64,000 nt of DNA from Christensenella timonensis (lineage in GTDB: Bacteria; Bacillota; Clostridia; Christensenellales; Christensenellaceae). Position 1 is the stretch's first letter. Every line of letters starts with the position of its first letter. Under the pieces are notes generated by a model, which was not told the origin of the DNA, searched no databases, and saw only the letters and a program-made list of their open reading frames with translations. The DNA lies in assembly GCF_900087015.1 (NCBI RefSeq), contig NZ_FLKP01000002.1:124001-188000 (forward strand), written 5' to 3'. Of this stretch, positions 51,273 through 60,895 are shown in pieces. Both the position numbers and the translations under genes were made by a program.

Positions 51273-51389
51273 TTTGTTCCATCTCCTTAGAAATGCTTTG
51301 CAAACCGCTCTTTTACAAATTACTATTATTATACAGGAAAGACACGGATCCTGTCTATCCAGTTATCCATCAACAGCCGCATATTCCCT

Positions 51390-51968
51390 TTAACTGCACT
51401 TTTTACTTTTCAGATACCGCTTCCCTAGCTTTCCCTTTAAAAACGATGCAAACTCCTGCAGCGTTATCCCCTCTATTTGTCCTTTGGGGATCAGGAATGC
51501 ATTGATGTCATTGATGAACAGGTAAAATGCCACCGGCGTTTCATACGCATAGACAAGGTCGTCATACGCAAACTCGGCCAGCGTTTCGCGTTCTTCTTCC
51601 GCATCATACTCGCGCACTTCCATCTGCTTTTGCGTGAACGTATACTTCTGCGGGTTTTCCACCGCTTCCTGTACCGTCTTGTACTGCCTCTTGGGCTGCG
51701 TCCTCGTCACGGTGACATAACAGGATACGAAAGCAGCCGCGACCGCCCCTAAAAGAATCACCGGCACCACTCCCATGGCGTTGTCGAGCAAAGCATAATT
51801 GCATATGATCAGTACCACCGCAATACCGATAAGGATACACAGAACCGTCACAAATTTGGCAAACGCATTCATCTTGCCGTTCGGGCCCTTTTTTTCAAAC
51901 AGCGAAAACATCCAATAATCTTTAAATATCTGGTAATCCGTCTTTGTCGTAAAATTGATATCCTGCAT
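51390..51968 (-). CDS. YcxB-like membrane protein
   Basis: The 192-residue protein has two membrane segments (about 38-58 and 65-88) and a C-terminal YcxB-like domain (YTFTQKQMEVRE, FAYDDLVYAYETP, FLIPKGQIEG). GGAGGG precedes ATG 51968. The family is found in many Bacillota without a known reaction. It stands alone, about 117 bases from trxB. Confidence 0.7.
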   Translation of the reverse strand: MQDINFTTKTDYQIFKDYWMFSLFEKKGPNGKMNAFAKFVTVLCILIGIAVVLIICNYALLDNAMGVVPVILLGAVAAAFVSCYVTVTRTQPKRQYKTVQEAVENPQKYTFTQKQMEVREYDAEEERETLAEFAYDDLVYAYETPVAFYLFINDINAFLIPKGQIEGITLQEFASFLKGKLGKRYLKSKKCS

Positions 51969-52049
51969 AGCCGCCCTCCGATACTGCCTTATATTTTACA
52001 CCAATTCCATGTAAAAATCCATAAAAAAGGCCTTGCCCGGATTGTAAAT

Positions 52050-52080
52050 AAAAAAGCGTACCTGCAATGCAGGTACGCTT
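52050..52080 (-). terminator. Terminator after the LCP genes
   Basis: AAGCGTACCTGC (52054-52065) pairs perfectly with GCAGGTACGCTT (52069-52080), followed on the minus strand by a T run. It lies 18 bases after the LCP stop. Confidence 0.85.
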
Positions 52081-52098
52081 ATAAAAGCATGATGCTAC

Positions 52099-53238
52099 TC
52101 AATCGTCGCTCGGCGATTCCGTTTCCCCTGAAGAAAGCGCTCCGCCCGGGCTGCCATCCACCGGTGTGTAATAACGCTCCAGCATCTTCGTCATCAGTTC
52201 ATCCTCGTCCATAATAAAGTAATTCAGCTTGGATGGGCTGGTCACGATCGGGTCGGGGAAGTTCTGCCAGCAGTCGTCCCGTTCCTCAAATGTTTCCATC
52301 TTGATGTTGTCGATGGAACCGATCTTATCGAGCACGCCTGCCATCGCGACAATCTGGTCAAGTCCCAAATTCGTCTGCAACACGTCGCCCGAAAGCTGCG
52401 AGAACAGTTTGGATGCGGACTGCACCGCGCCCAGCTTCTTGATCTTTTTGGCGATCGCCATCATGAATTCCTGCTCGTGGCGCTGGCGCGACAATTCACC
52501 GTCGTCCATCTGCTTCCTGTTCTGCAAATAGAGGCGAACCGCATTGCCTTCCAGCGTGATCGTATCGCCTTTGCTCCCGATATCCGGATAATCCTGGTCG
52601 AGCGTCACTTCCACGCCGCCCAGCGCTGCCGCAAGGTCTGCCAGATGCTCTAAGTCAATGGATATATAGTACTGGATCGGGATACTGAGCTGTCCTTCCA
52701 CTTCCACCAGATCCTCTGTAGCGCGCATTGCGTTCTGCGGCCCCCATTTCGTGGTGTCGTTGCCGCCGCCCAGGATATAAGCATGGTTGATCTTTGTCAG
52801 GTACTCTTTGGATTCCACCTTGCCCGTCTTCTGGTCTACCTTATGCACGATCGTACGCGTATCGCGCGGAATGGAAAGGAAAGATATCTCGTTGTTTTCC
52901 ATATCGACCGTGCACAGCATGATCATATCGCTGCGCGCACCCGTCGCGTCCTTGACCTGCGTGCCGTCCCAATCGATACCCAGCATCAGGATGCTGACCA
53001 CATTCGGATTCTTCTGGTAAGTCTTCCCGTCGATGGTCACCGTTTCAACGTTTGCATTCGCGTCAAAGTTGATGTCGTCCGATGCGACCGCCGCCGGCGC
53101 CGGCGTATTGAACGCCGCGATCGAGTTTGCCTTCAAATCCGTATATGTTCCGTAAAGGGCATACGTGACACCGCCTGCGCTTAATACCAGCACGATCAAT
53201 ATGACCGTCAATATTTTGATTGCTTTTTTATAATTCAA
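52099..53238 (-). CDS. LytR-CpsA-Psr family protein 1
   Basis: The 379-residue protein has an N-terminal membrane anchor (about 8-30) and an LCP domain: NVVSILMLGIDWDG, ARSDMIMLCTVD, FLSIPRDTRT and INHAYILGGG. LCP enzymes join teichoic acids or capsular polymers to peptidoglycan outside the membrane, using the conserved Arg and Asp to bind the pyrophosphate lipid. The start is TTG 53238 with AGGAGG 8 bases upstream. A tandem paralogue lies upstream; they share the lipid-facing motif IGSIDNI.METFEE. Confidence 0.9.
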   Translation of the reverse strand: MNYKKAIKILTVILIVLVLSAGGVTYALYGTYTDLKANSIAAFNTPAPAAVASDDINFDANANVETVTIDGKTYQKNPNVVSILMLGIDWDGTQVKDATGARSDMIMLCTVDMENNEISFLSIPRDTRTIVHKVDQKTGKVESKEYLTKINHAYILGGGNDTTKWGPQNAMRATEDLVEVEGQLSIPIQYYISIDLEHLADLAAALGGVEVTLDQDYPDIGSKGDTITLEGNAVRLYLQNRKQMDDGELSRQRHEQEFMMAIAKKIKKLGAVQSASKLFSQLSGDVLQTNLGLDQIVAMAGVLDKIGSIDNIKMETFEERDDCWQNFPDPIVTSPSKLNYFIMDEDELMTKMLERYYTPVDGSPGGALSSGETESPSDD

Positions 53239-53330
53239 CTGTTAGTCCTCCTAACAAAATCAAATCAAAACCTGTTCAACATTATAATATAAATTAACCC
53301 TGAATACCACTGTTTAGCCAAAATTTTCTT

Positions 53331-54416
53331 TCATTGGCCGCCTGGCGGAACATAATAAAGGGAGAGCATCGTATCCAATAATTCCTGGTCGTCCATGACA
53401 TAATAATTCAACTCCGGCGGGTTTGGAACGATCGGATCCGGAAAGTCCTGCCAGCTGTCGTCCTTTTCCTCAAATGTTTCCATGCTGATATTGTCGATCG
53501 AACCGATCTTGTCGAGCACACCCGCAGTCGCCGCCACCTGGTCTAAGTTCATATTCGTCTGTACACCGATTTCCTCCAGTCTCGGCAGCAGCCTCACCGC
53601 CGTCTGTGCCGCGCCCAGCTTCTTCACTGCCTTGGCGATGGCTTTGATGAAGGCCTGCTGGTGGCGCTGGCGCGACATTTCGCCGCCTACGTCCTTGCGT
53701 TTTTCGAGGTAATGCCGCACATTATCCCCCTGCAGAAGTACGGTTTCGCCCTTGTTCCCGATCCCGGGGATATCCTGGTCAAGCTCTACCTCTACGCCGC
53801 CCAGTACGTTTGCTAAGTCAGGCAGGTTCGCCAGCTCCAATGAAACGTAATATGCCACGGGGATATCGAGCTGTTTCCCGCAATCGATCAGCTCCTGCAC
53901 TGCCAGCATTTCGTTTTCGGCGCCCGCTTCGTCGCTGTGCAGCGCACCCAGCGCATACGCGTGGTTGATCTTTGTGAGATACGTTTCATCCTGTATCTTG
54001 CCTGTTTTTTTATCCACAGCATGCACCGTGGTTCGCGTATCGCGCGGGACCGAATGGAAATCGATGGTATTTTTTACCATATCAATCGTACAGAGGATAA
54101 TCATATCGCTGCGCTTTCCATCATCAGCGCGCTCTGCCGACCCGTCCCAGTCGACCCCCAACATGAGGATCGTGACCACGTTTGGATTTTTTCCGTACCG
54201 CTTCCCGTCGACGGTCACAAACTCCGTAGGCTGTGCGAACGTTTTCCCTTCGGAAACGACCGTTCCTTCCCCGGAGAATGTTTCAAACGCTGTCATCGGA
54301 TTTTCCTTGAGTTCCGTATACCTGCCGTAAAAAAACGCCGCCACCGTTCCTGCGGCCGCGCCCAGTGCGACCAACACAATGATCAATATTTTAATGATTT
54401 TTTTGTAGTCCACCAT
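53331..54416 (-). CDS. LytR-CpsA-Psr family protein 2
   Basis: The 361-residue paralogue of the preceding gene product has the same membrane anchor and LCP motifs (VTILMLGVDWDG, KRSDMIILCTID, FHSVPRDTRT, INHAYALG) and C-terminal METFEEKDDSWQDFPDPIVP. AGGGGGC precedes ATG 54416. The tandem copies probably arose by duplication and attach different polymers or act at different times. Confidence 0.9.
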   Translation of the reverse strand: MVDYKKIIKILIIVLVALGAAAGTVAAFFYGRYTELKENPMTAFETFSGEGTVVSEGKTFAQPTEFVTVDGKRYGKNPNVVTILMLGVDWDGSAERADDGKRSDMIILCTIDMVKNTIDFHSVPRDTRTTVHAVDKKTGKIQDETYLTKINHAYALGALHSDEAGAENEMLAVQELIDCGKQLDIPVAYYVSLELANLPDLANVLGGVEVELDQDIPGIGNKGETVLLQGDNVRHYLEKRKDVGGEMSRQRHQQAFIKAIAKAVKKLGAAQTAVRLLPRLEEIGVQTNMNLDQVAATAGVLDKIGSIDNISMETFEEKDDSWQDFPDPIVPNPPELNYYVMDDQELLDTMLSLYYVPPGGQ

Positions 54417-54534
54417 GCAGCCCCCTAAACGGTTTTACGCCCCTGCCGCCTTTTATCATAATACACATGTAATCATTTGTACCCGTTTTCACGCAATATT
54501 CACAAATTATTAAAACAAATGATGCAATTCCATA

Positions 54535-54568
54535 TAAAAAGAACCGCCTTAACCATAAGACGGCTCTT
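54535..54568 (-). terminator. Terminator after the mreB-like gene
   Basis: A 13-base-pair stem (54539-54551 with 54556-54568, two G-T pairs in the minus-strand RNA) is followed by five T. Confidence 0.8.
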
Positions 54569-54588
54569 CTATCCATTTTGTTCCCTGA

Positions 54589-55638
54589 TTAATATCCCTG
54601 GTTATAATAATCCCCGCGGCGGTAATCATAAACCGCGCCCGCGCTGTATACGTCAATGCTCTCAAGCGCCTTGCCCGTACCGATCGCCACACACGAAACC
54701 GCGTCCTCCGCCACATAGCAGGGAATCTTCGTCCGCTCTGTTAAAAGCCTGTCCAGGCCATAAAGGAGCGATCCGCCGCCCGTCATGCAAATGCCGTTTT
54801 CCGCGATATCCGCCGTAAGCTCCGGCGGCGTGCGCTCGAGCACGCTGTGCATGGTCTCCATAATCCGGTCGAGCGGCTCCTGCATCGCTTCGATCGTCTC
54901 GTTGGAGCTGATGGTGATGGTCTTGGGCAGACCAGAAATCAGGTTGCGCCCCGTGACTTCCATGTATGCTTCTTCCTTACGCGGGAACGCGCTGCCGATG
55001 TTGATCTTGATCTCCTCTGCCGTGCGCTCACCGATCAGCATATTATATTTTTTCTTGATATACCTTGAAATATATTCATCGAACGTGTCTCCCGCGATCT
55101 TGATCGAATCGCTGATGACCGCGCCGCCCAGCGAGATCACAGCCATATCCGCCGTACCGCCGCCGATGTCGAGTACCATATTGCCCTGCGGTGCGCCGAT
55201 ATCGATGCCCGCGCCGATCGCCGCGGCAATCGGCTCCTCGATCAGGCACGTATGGCGTGCGCCCGCTTCTTCCGTCGCCTCGATCACCGAACGCTTTTCC
55301 ACTTCCGTAACGCCCGACGGCACGCACACGACCACCCGGGGTTTAAAGAACAGCCTCTTGCCGATCACCTTCCGAAGGAAGTACCGCAGCATCCGTTCCG
55401 TATCGTGGAAGTTGGAGATCACGCCTTCCCGAAGGGGCCTTACCGCCACGATGTTGCCCGGCGTACGCCCCAGCATGATGCGCGCTTCTTCACCGATCGC
55501 AAGCATCCTGCCCGAAAGCCTGTCCACCGCAACAACGGAGGGTTCCCGCAGAACGATCCCCTTTCCCCTGACGTATACGAGCACTGTCGCCGTACCGAGG
55601 TCGATTCCTATATCATTAAAATTTCCGAACACGCCCAT
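54589..55638 (-). CDS. mreB: Rod shape-determining protein MreB/Mbl
   Basis: The 349-residue actin homologue has the phosphate loops DIGIDLGTATVLVYVRGKG and VLDIGGGTADMAVISLG, and the adenosine loop CMTGGGSLLYGLDRL. It polymerises under the membrane to guide cell-wall synthesis in rod cells. No mreC/mreD follow, so it could be an Mbl or MreBH paralogue. Start ATG 55638 has GAGG about 9 bases upstream. It is divergent from the phosphohexomutase gene. Confidence 0.92.
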   Translation of the reverse strand: MGVFGNFNDIGIDLGTATVLVYVRGKGIVLREPSVVAVDRLSGRMLAIGEEARIMLGRTPGNIVAVRPLREGVISNFHDTERMLRYFLRKVIGKRLFFKPRVVVCVPSGVTEVEKRSVIEATEEAGARHTCLIEEPIAAAIGAGIDIGAPQGNMVLDIGGGTADMAVISLGGAVISDSIKIAGDTFDEYISRYIKKKYNMLIGERTAEEIKINIGSAFPRKEEAYMEVTGRNLISGLPKTITISSNETIEAMQEPLDRIMETMHSVLERTPPELTADIAENGICMTGGGSLLYGLDRLLTERTKIPCYVAEDAVSCVAIGTGKALESIDVYSAGAVYDYRRGDYYNQGY

Positions 55639-55849
55639 TCACGCAAGCCTCACTTTATCATACTTTGCTTTTCATATGGCATAATACATGCCTATATACC
55701 ATATATCATAATACAATGGCACTTATATTTCAACTGTTTTGTGACGATTTTGTCATATTCTCTCTCTTGAACTACCCGCCGATACCAGTTACAATAAAAC
55801 GTATCAACAAAGATTTTTTTATTTTACCATATGGGAGGAGACATTCATT

Positions 55850-57340
55850 ATGGATTATCGCAAACTGCAAAACGGCAGCGACATACGCGGTATCGCCCTG
55901 GGGGAAGGTACCAGCCTGACGGCGCAGGCCGCACGCGACTTGTCGCTTGCGTTCGCCTCATGGCTCAAACAAAAAACGGGCGCTCAAAAGCCTAAAATCG
56001 CCATCGGTACGGATTCGCGCGTCACCGGCCCCGACTTAAAAAAGGCGTGTATCGAAGGCTTTGTAAGCGCAGGCGCCGATGTTGTGGACTGCGGCATGGC
56101 TTCTACGCCCGCTATGTTCATGACCACCGTTACCGACGGCTTTTTATGCGACGGTTCGGTGATGGTCACAGCAAGCCACCTGCCCGCAAACCGCAACGGC
56201 CTCAAGTTTTTTACCAGGCAGGGGGGACTTGAAAAAGAGGATATTGCGGAGCTCATCCGCATCGCCGATACGGCAAAGGACGGCGACAACAGCGGCAGCG
56301 TGACACAAGCGGATTTCATGAGCGTATATGCAAAGATCCTTGCCGACAAGATCCGCGATGCCACAGGCAAAGACAAGCCCTTTGCAGGTTTTAAAATCAT
56401 CGTGGACGCCGGAAACGGGGCGGGCGGTTTTTATGTAGACAAGGTCTTAAAGCCCCTCGGCGCGGATACTGACGGCAGCCAATTTTTGGAACCGGACGGT
56501 ACGTTTCCCAACCATGTCCCCAATCCGGAAGACCAGAAGGCCATGGACAGCATCGTAGGCGCCGTCAAAAAGACAAACGCAGATTTCGGCCTGATCTTTG
56601 ATACGGACGTCGACCGCGCCGGCGCAGTCGACAAAGGCGGCAGCGTGCTCAACAAAAACCGCCTGATCGCGGCCATATCCGCTATCCTGTTAAAGGAATT
56701 CCCCGGCACGACCATCGTGACGGATTCCATCACTTCGAGCGGGCTTGCGCAGTTCATCAAAGCGCACGGCGGCGCGCACCATCGTTTTAAACGCGGCTAT
56801 AAAAACGTGATCAACGAATCCATCCGCTTAAATGAAAGCGGAACGGATTCCCAGCTCGCGATCGAGACCTCCGGCCACGCGGCACTCAAAGAAAATTACT
56901 TTCTCGATGACGGCGCCTACCTGGTAACGCGCCTGCTGATCGAGCTGGCAAAACTCAAAAAGGATGGGCACAGTATCTCTGACCTGATTGCCGACCTGAA
57001 AGAACCGGTGGAAAGCGAGGAATTCCGCCTGAATATCGGCGAGGAGGATTTCAAGGCATATGGCAACCGTCTGATCGCGGACTTAACGGCATATGCGGAA
57101 AAGGAACCCTCCTTCCGGATCGCACCGGACAACCACGAGGGCATCCGCGTTTCCTTTGACAAGGATCATGGCGACGGCTGGTTCCTCGTCCGATTGTCCC
57201 TGCACGACCCGCTCATCCCCGTCAATGTGGAGAGCGACGAGAAGGGCGGCGCACGCATCATCACGGAAAAGCTGTATGCGTTTTTAAAGCAATACGATAA
57301 GCTTGACCTGTCCCCGGTCAAAAATTACCTGGGCGTATAA
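55850..57340 (+). CDS. Phosphomannomutase/phosphoglucomutase
   Basis: The 496-residue phosphohexomutase begins with MDYRKLQNGSDIRGIAL, carries the phosphoserine loop VTASHLPANRNGLKFF (Ser109), the metal loop FDTDVDRAGAVD and the substrate loop ETSGHAALKENYF. The DTDVDR loop differs slightly from the standard DGDxDR. It interconverts hexose-6-P and hexose-1-P for polymer synthesis. GGGAGGAG precedes ATG 55850. Next to LCP and MreB genes it fits the cell-envelope group; the exact sugar is open. Confidence 0.88.
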   Translation: MDYRKLQNGSDIRGIALGEGTSLTAQAARDLSLAFASWLKQKTGAQKPKIAIGTDSRVTGPDLKKACIEGFVSAGADVVDCGMASTPAMFMTTVTDGFLCDGSVMVTASHLPANRNGLKFFTRQGGLEKEDIAELIRIADTAKDGDNSGSVTQADFMSVYAKILADKIRDATGKDKPFAGFKIIVDAGNGAGGFYVDKVLKPLGADTDGSQFLEPDGTFPNHVPNPEDQKAMDSIVGAVKKTNADFGLIFDTDVDRAGAVDKGGSVLNKNRLIAAISAILLKEFPGTTIVTDSITSSGLAQFIKAHGGAHHRFKRGYKNVINESIRLNESGTDSQLAIETSGHAALKENYFLDDGAYLVTRLLIELAKLKKDGHSISDLIADLKEPVESEEFRLNIGEEDFKAYGNRLIADLTAYAEKEPSFRIAPDNHEGIRVSFDKDHGDGWFLVRLSLHDPLIPVNVESDEKGGARIITEKLYAFLKQYDKLDLSPVKNYLGV

Positions 57341-57351
57341 AAAACAATCAT

Positions 57352-57382
57352 AAAAGGGCGGTACATATGCACCGCCCTTTTT
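57352..57382. terminator. Bidirectional terminator
   Basis: AAAAGGGCGGT (57352-57362) pairs with ACCGCCCTTTT (57371-57381) around an 8-base loop between convergent genes. Confidence 0.85.
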
Positions 57383-57395
57383 CATGTCTAAAACC

Positions 57396-58667
57396 TTAGA
57401 ATCTTGACCTGTCGTCAAATTTATTGGCTCCGCCCGTTCGTTTTGGGCCTTCCTGTTCCTTCATCTTTGCATCCGCTTTGGATTCTTCAAATTCCTTTTC
57501 CCTGCCGCGGAATTCGTTCTGTTTTACCTGGTATGCTTTTTTCTTCTTCCTGCTGCGGTTCACCAGTACGATGATGACCACGACCACCACAATGATCACG
57601 ATCATGGCAATGATGCCCACAAGCATGGAGCTGATGCCGCTTGACGCCTGGTCTGAAACCTTGTCCAGTACAAATTTGCCGCTGGCGTCCTGCTTGAAAT
57701 CCATGTACAGGTCTTTTGCCGCCGCGGACATTTCCACCACATACCCGTCGCTTGTCGTTTCAGCGATCTTTGTCTGCGTGCCCTGGCGGAACTCGATATT
57801 CAGCACCGTTGCGCTGTCCGCTTCCGCGTTTGGCGCGAGGATCGTCCAAACATATGTCTTGAACGCCGCGTTGTTGAAAACGAACTTCCCATCCGCTCCT
57901 GTCGCGCCGACCGAAGGCGTAGGCAGCTCGCTTTCCGTTACCGTCACGGTAACGCCGCCGATCGCCTTGTCCGAGGAATCTTTAAAATTCGCTGTAACGT
58001 TGAAGCTTCCCGTCGCGGGAGTAGGCGTAGCTGCCGCCTCGGGCGGATTGGGCTTCGATGTGCCCGCGGAATAGATCTGCAACGCTTCTTCCGGCACGTA
58101 GACCGCGCCCAGATACAGGTTGGTCACGTCCTGTCCGACAGAAATACTGTATTTTCCACCCATGGCCTGTTCCGTAATGCCCGTCGTATTTCCGCGCGAC
58201 AGGTGAAGCATCCCTGTGGAAAGCTTTCCATTCGCATCTTTGACGGAAATGTTGTGTTCTTCCACCGTGACGCCGGGAAATGTTACCATACCGTCTTTAT
58301 TTGCCGTCTGCGAACTTTTATCTATGATGACGGTATAACCGTCCGCGCCCTGTCCTTCCTGCGTATATACATAGATCGTCAGATTGATGTCCTGTTCTTC
58401 CGACGGTTCCGGGGTCGGCTCTTCGGACGGTGTAGGCGCAGGCGTCGCTGTCGGTGTCGCCGTTGGCGTTGCCGTCGGTTTTTGTGTGGGTGTGGGCGTC
58501 GCTGTCGGCGTAGGCGTAGGAGTCGGCGTTGCCGTGGGCGTCGCTGTCGGCTCCACTGTATCCGTAGGCTGCGGGTCTTCCGTTTCTGCAAACGCTACCG
58601 GTGCGAACATGGCAAGCATCAGCACGACTGCCAGAAGAATCCCCAATATTTTCTTTGTCTGTTTCAT
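57396..58667 (-). CDS. T/P-rich membrane-anchored surface protein
   Basis: The 423-residue protein has a signal peptide (KILGILLAVVLMLAMFAP ... AFA), a linker of TPTPTAT-type repeats (about 32-85), two carboxypeptidase-regulatory/Cna-B-like beta domains (GYTVIIDKSSQTANKDG; GGVTVTVTESELPTP ... GADGKFVFNN), a membrane segment (about 345-370) and a long basic-acidic cytoplasmic tail of some 50 residues. No sortase motif is present, so it is held by the membrane helix. No homologue of known function is recognised. The tail end of the truncated gene at 41152 has the same helix-plus-basic layout. Confidence 0.8.
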   Translation of the reverse strand: MKQTKKILGILLAVVLMLAMFAPVAFAETEDPQPTDTVEPTATPTATPTPTPTPTATPTPTQKPTATPTATPTATPAPTPSEEPTPEPSEEQDINLTIYVYTQEGQGADGYTVIIDKSSQTANKDGMVTFPGVTVEEHNISVKDANGKLSTGMLHLSRGNTTGITEQAMGGKYSISVGQDVTNLYLGAVYVPEEALQIYSAGTSKPNPPEAAATPTPATGSFNVTANFKDSSDKAIGGVTVTVTESELPTPSVGATGADGKFVFNNAAFKTYVWTILAPNAEADSATVLNIEFRQGTQTKIAETTSDGYVVEMSAAAKDLYMDFKQDASGKFVLDKVSDQASSGISSMLVGIIAMIVIIVVVVVIIVLVNRSRKKKKAYQVKQNEFRGREKEFEESKADAKMKEQEGPKRTGGANKFDDRSRF

Positions 58668-58775
58668 TCAGTTCACCTCATAACTATGATTCCGTATTGA
58701 TCATGACAACCATTAGACGTATTCTATCATACAAATGTTCCTAAACGCAATTTTACGTTCCCAATCCCATTCTTC

Positions 58776-58809
58776 AAAAAAATCCCTGTTTTTTGAAAAC
58801 AGGGATTTT
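58776..58809 (-). terminator. Terminator after prs
   Basis: AAAATCCCTGTTTT (58779-58792) pairs with AAAACAGGGATTTT (58796-58809), followed on the minus strand by a T run. Confidence 0.85.
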
Positions 58810-58825
58810 ATATCCGAAAAACAGC

Positions 58826-59851
58826 TTAGTCTTCTTCGCACGCGCATACGCATGCACACGGCGCATCCGGGATATCCTCTTTGATCTTCTCCGGCACTGC
58901 CGAGAACAGCGTGCTCACCGATTCACGCTCATGGATCCTGTACACCGCTTCTGCAAAGAGCGGGGCAACGGAAACCGTGAGGAACTTCTGGTGTCCGACA
59001 ATAAACGGATTTTCCACACTGTCCGTCGAAATGACATATTCGATCGGGCTGTCGTTGATCGCCTTTACGCCCTTTTCACGCAGCATGATATGCGCAAGGC
59101 AGGAAACGATGCGCTTTGCGCCGCGCGCTTTCAGCATATGCGCCACATCGACGAGCGTGCCGCCGGAAATGGAGAAATCGTCCACGATGATGCAGTTTTT
59201 GCCTTCCACATTACCGATCAGTTCCAGAATCTGTGCGTTTTCGTCATGGCCGCTGCGCGTTTTATCGCCGATCGCGACCGGAACGCCCAAATAATCCGCA
59301 TACTTCCTGGCCATCTTAGCAAAGCCCGCGTCCGGGGAAACGACCACCGCGTCTTCCATGATGTCCATGCCCTTGATGTATTCGCAAAGGATCGGCAGGG
59401 AACGAAGGTGATCCACCGGGATCTTGAAAAAGCCCTGCACCTGCGCACTGTGCAGGTCCATCGTAATCACGCGGTCAGCGCCCGCCGTCTCAAGGCAGTC
59501 GGCGCATACCCGTGCGCGGATCGACACCCTCGGTTCGTCCTTCTTGTCGCCTTTGGCATAGCCATAGTAGGGGACGATTGCCGTGACCGAGCTTGCGCTT
59601 GCGCGTTTGAAAGAGTCCATCCAAAATAAAAGCTCCACTAACTCGTTGTTTGGATCCAAACCGATAGGGAGCACCACATAAACGTCTTTGTCACGTACCG
59701 TTTCTTTGATACGTATAAAAATATTTCCGTCGGAAAAATGTATAACCTCGGAAGCGCCCAACTCCGCCCCCAGGTAATTGCACATTTTCTTTGCGAAAGG
59801 GAGACCAGAGGAGCCTGCGAAGATCTTGATATCCGGATTACCACTAAGCAT
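58826..59851 (-). CDS. prs: Ribose-phosphate pyrophosphokinase with Cys-rich tail
   Basis: The 341-residue enzyme makes PRPP from ribose-5-P and ATP for nucleotides, His and Trp. Features are the Mg/ATP region with GDKKDEPRVSIRAR, the catalytic DLHSAQVQGFF, VVSPDAGFAKMARKYA and the PRPP loop DDFSISGGTL. It is about 20-25 residues longer than usual, and the end reads APCACVCACEED, with four Cys in a row of alternating residues. I chose ATG 59851 behind AAGGATGG over the longer 59875 start, which has no ribosome site. Confidence 0.9.
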   Translation of the reverse strand: MLSGNPDIKIFAGSSGLPFAKKMCNYLGAELGASEVIHFSDGNIFIRIKETVRDKDVYVVLPIGLDPNNELVELLFWMDSFKRASASSVTAIVPYYGYAKGDKKDEPRVSIRARVCADCLETAGADRVITMDLHSAQVQGFFKIPVDHLRSLPILCEYIKGMDIMEDAVVVSPDAGFAKMARKYADYLGVPVAIGDKTRSGHDENAQILELIGNVEGKNCIIVDDFSISGGTLVDVAHMLKARGAKRIVSCLAHIMLREKGVKAINDSPIEYVISTDSVENPFIVGHQKFLTVSVAPLFAEAVYRIHERESVSTLFSAVPEKIKEDIPDAPCACVCACEED

Positions 59852-59918
59852 AAAATCATACCATCCTTGTTTCATGTGATTATATGTTTATTATAGCACC
59901 CGCCCTATGCCTTTTCAA

Positions 59919-60749
59919 TCAAATTGCATAGTTTTGGATTAAAAATTTGATGGAATCCGTGAGTCTTTCGCCCGTACGTTTTTCGCACGCGATCGCCGCG
60001 TACGGGCGCATTTTCCCGTGGTAATCGCTGCCCTGCGTTACCAGCAGGTCGTTTGCCTGTGCGATATCCAGGTACTTCTTCACTTCCGCGTCCGTATGCG
60101 CGGGATAATATGCTTCAATGCCCTGAAGGCCTAATGTTTTCATATCCGCGACCAGCGAAGCGATATCGTCCGTTTTCACAAACTTGGGGTGCGCCAGCAC
60201 AGGCACGCCGCCCGCGTCCAGGATCAGGTCCAGGGCTTGCTGCATATTGAGCTTGCGCCTCTGCACATAGCAAAGCCCGTTTTCGTTCAGGTATTTGACG
60301 AACGCATCCTGCAAATCGCCCGCATACCCCTTTTCAATGAGCGCAAGCGCAACGTGCGGCCTTCCCAGCGTATTGCCGCCCGCAAAGCGCTCCACATCCT
60401 CAAAGGTAATATTGATGTTGTGTTCTTTTAAAGCCTTGATGATCGCGTATACACGTTCGACGCGCGAAGTACGCAGATCCTCCATCATTGTTTTGAGCGC
60501 CTCGTTTTCAATATCCACGCCGTAGCCCAGAAGGTGAAGCTCCCCTAAGTGCCGCACGGAAATTTCCACCCCCGTAATATAGCGTATCTTATGTGCTTTT
60601 GCCGTATCGATCGCTTCTCTTTGCGCATCGATCGTATCATGATCCGTGATCGCGGAAAGCTCCAGTCTTAGTTTTGCGCACTTCGTGACGATCTCCCTCG
60701 GCGTATCCGTACCGTCCGACGCTGTTGAGTGCATATGTAAATCAAGCAT
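59919..60749 (-). CDS. PHP-domain metal-dependent phosphoesterase
   Basis: The 276-residue protein has the PHP metal sites: LDLHMHSTASDG, AITDHDTIDAQ, VLAHPKF and GSDYHG. Relatives hydrolyse nucleotide or oligoribonucleotide phosphates (for example 3',5'-bisphosphate or RNase AM type). It lies 67 bases after prs and before ftsH on the same strand. The exact substrate cannot be read from sequence. Confidence 0.88.
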   Translation of the reverse strand: MLDLHMHSTASDGTDTPREIVTKCAKLRLELSAITDHDTIDAQREAIDTAKAHKIRYITGVEISVRHLGELHLLGYGVDIENEALKTMMEDLRTSRVERVYAIIKALKEHNINITFEDVERFAGGNTLGRPHVALALIEKGYAGDLQDAFVKYLNENGLCYVQRRKLNMQQALDLILDAGGVPVLAHPKFVKTDDIASLVADMKTLGLQGIEAYYPAHTDAEVKKYLDIAQANDLLVTQGSDYHGKMRPYAAIACEKRTGERLTDSIKFLIQNYAI

Positions 60750-60763
60750 TTGTTTACTCCATG

Positions 60764-60799
60764 AAAAAATAGGAAAGCGCGACGTATCGCGCTCCTATT
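60764..60799 (-). terminator. Terminator after ftsH
   Basis: AATAGGA-(AA bulge)-GCGCGA pairs with TCGCGCTCCTATT, followed on the minus strand by a run of T. Confidence 0.75.
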
Positions 60800-60895
60800 A
60801 TTTGTATTTAAGGAAGTTCCGTTTTGCTCCGCAAGACGAAACCGCTGAACTGCATAAAATCAATTGCCGCCTTTGGCTCTATTGATTTTCGCATT

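Noticed and set aside
58384-58591. Tandem short repeats considered as a non-coding satellite
   Set aside because: They encode the TPTPTAT linker of the surface protein in frame.
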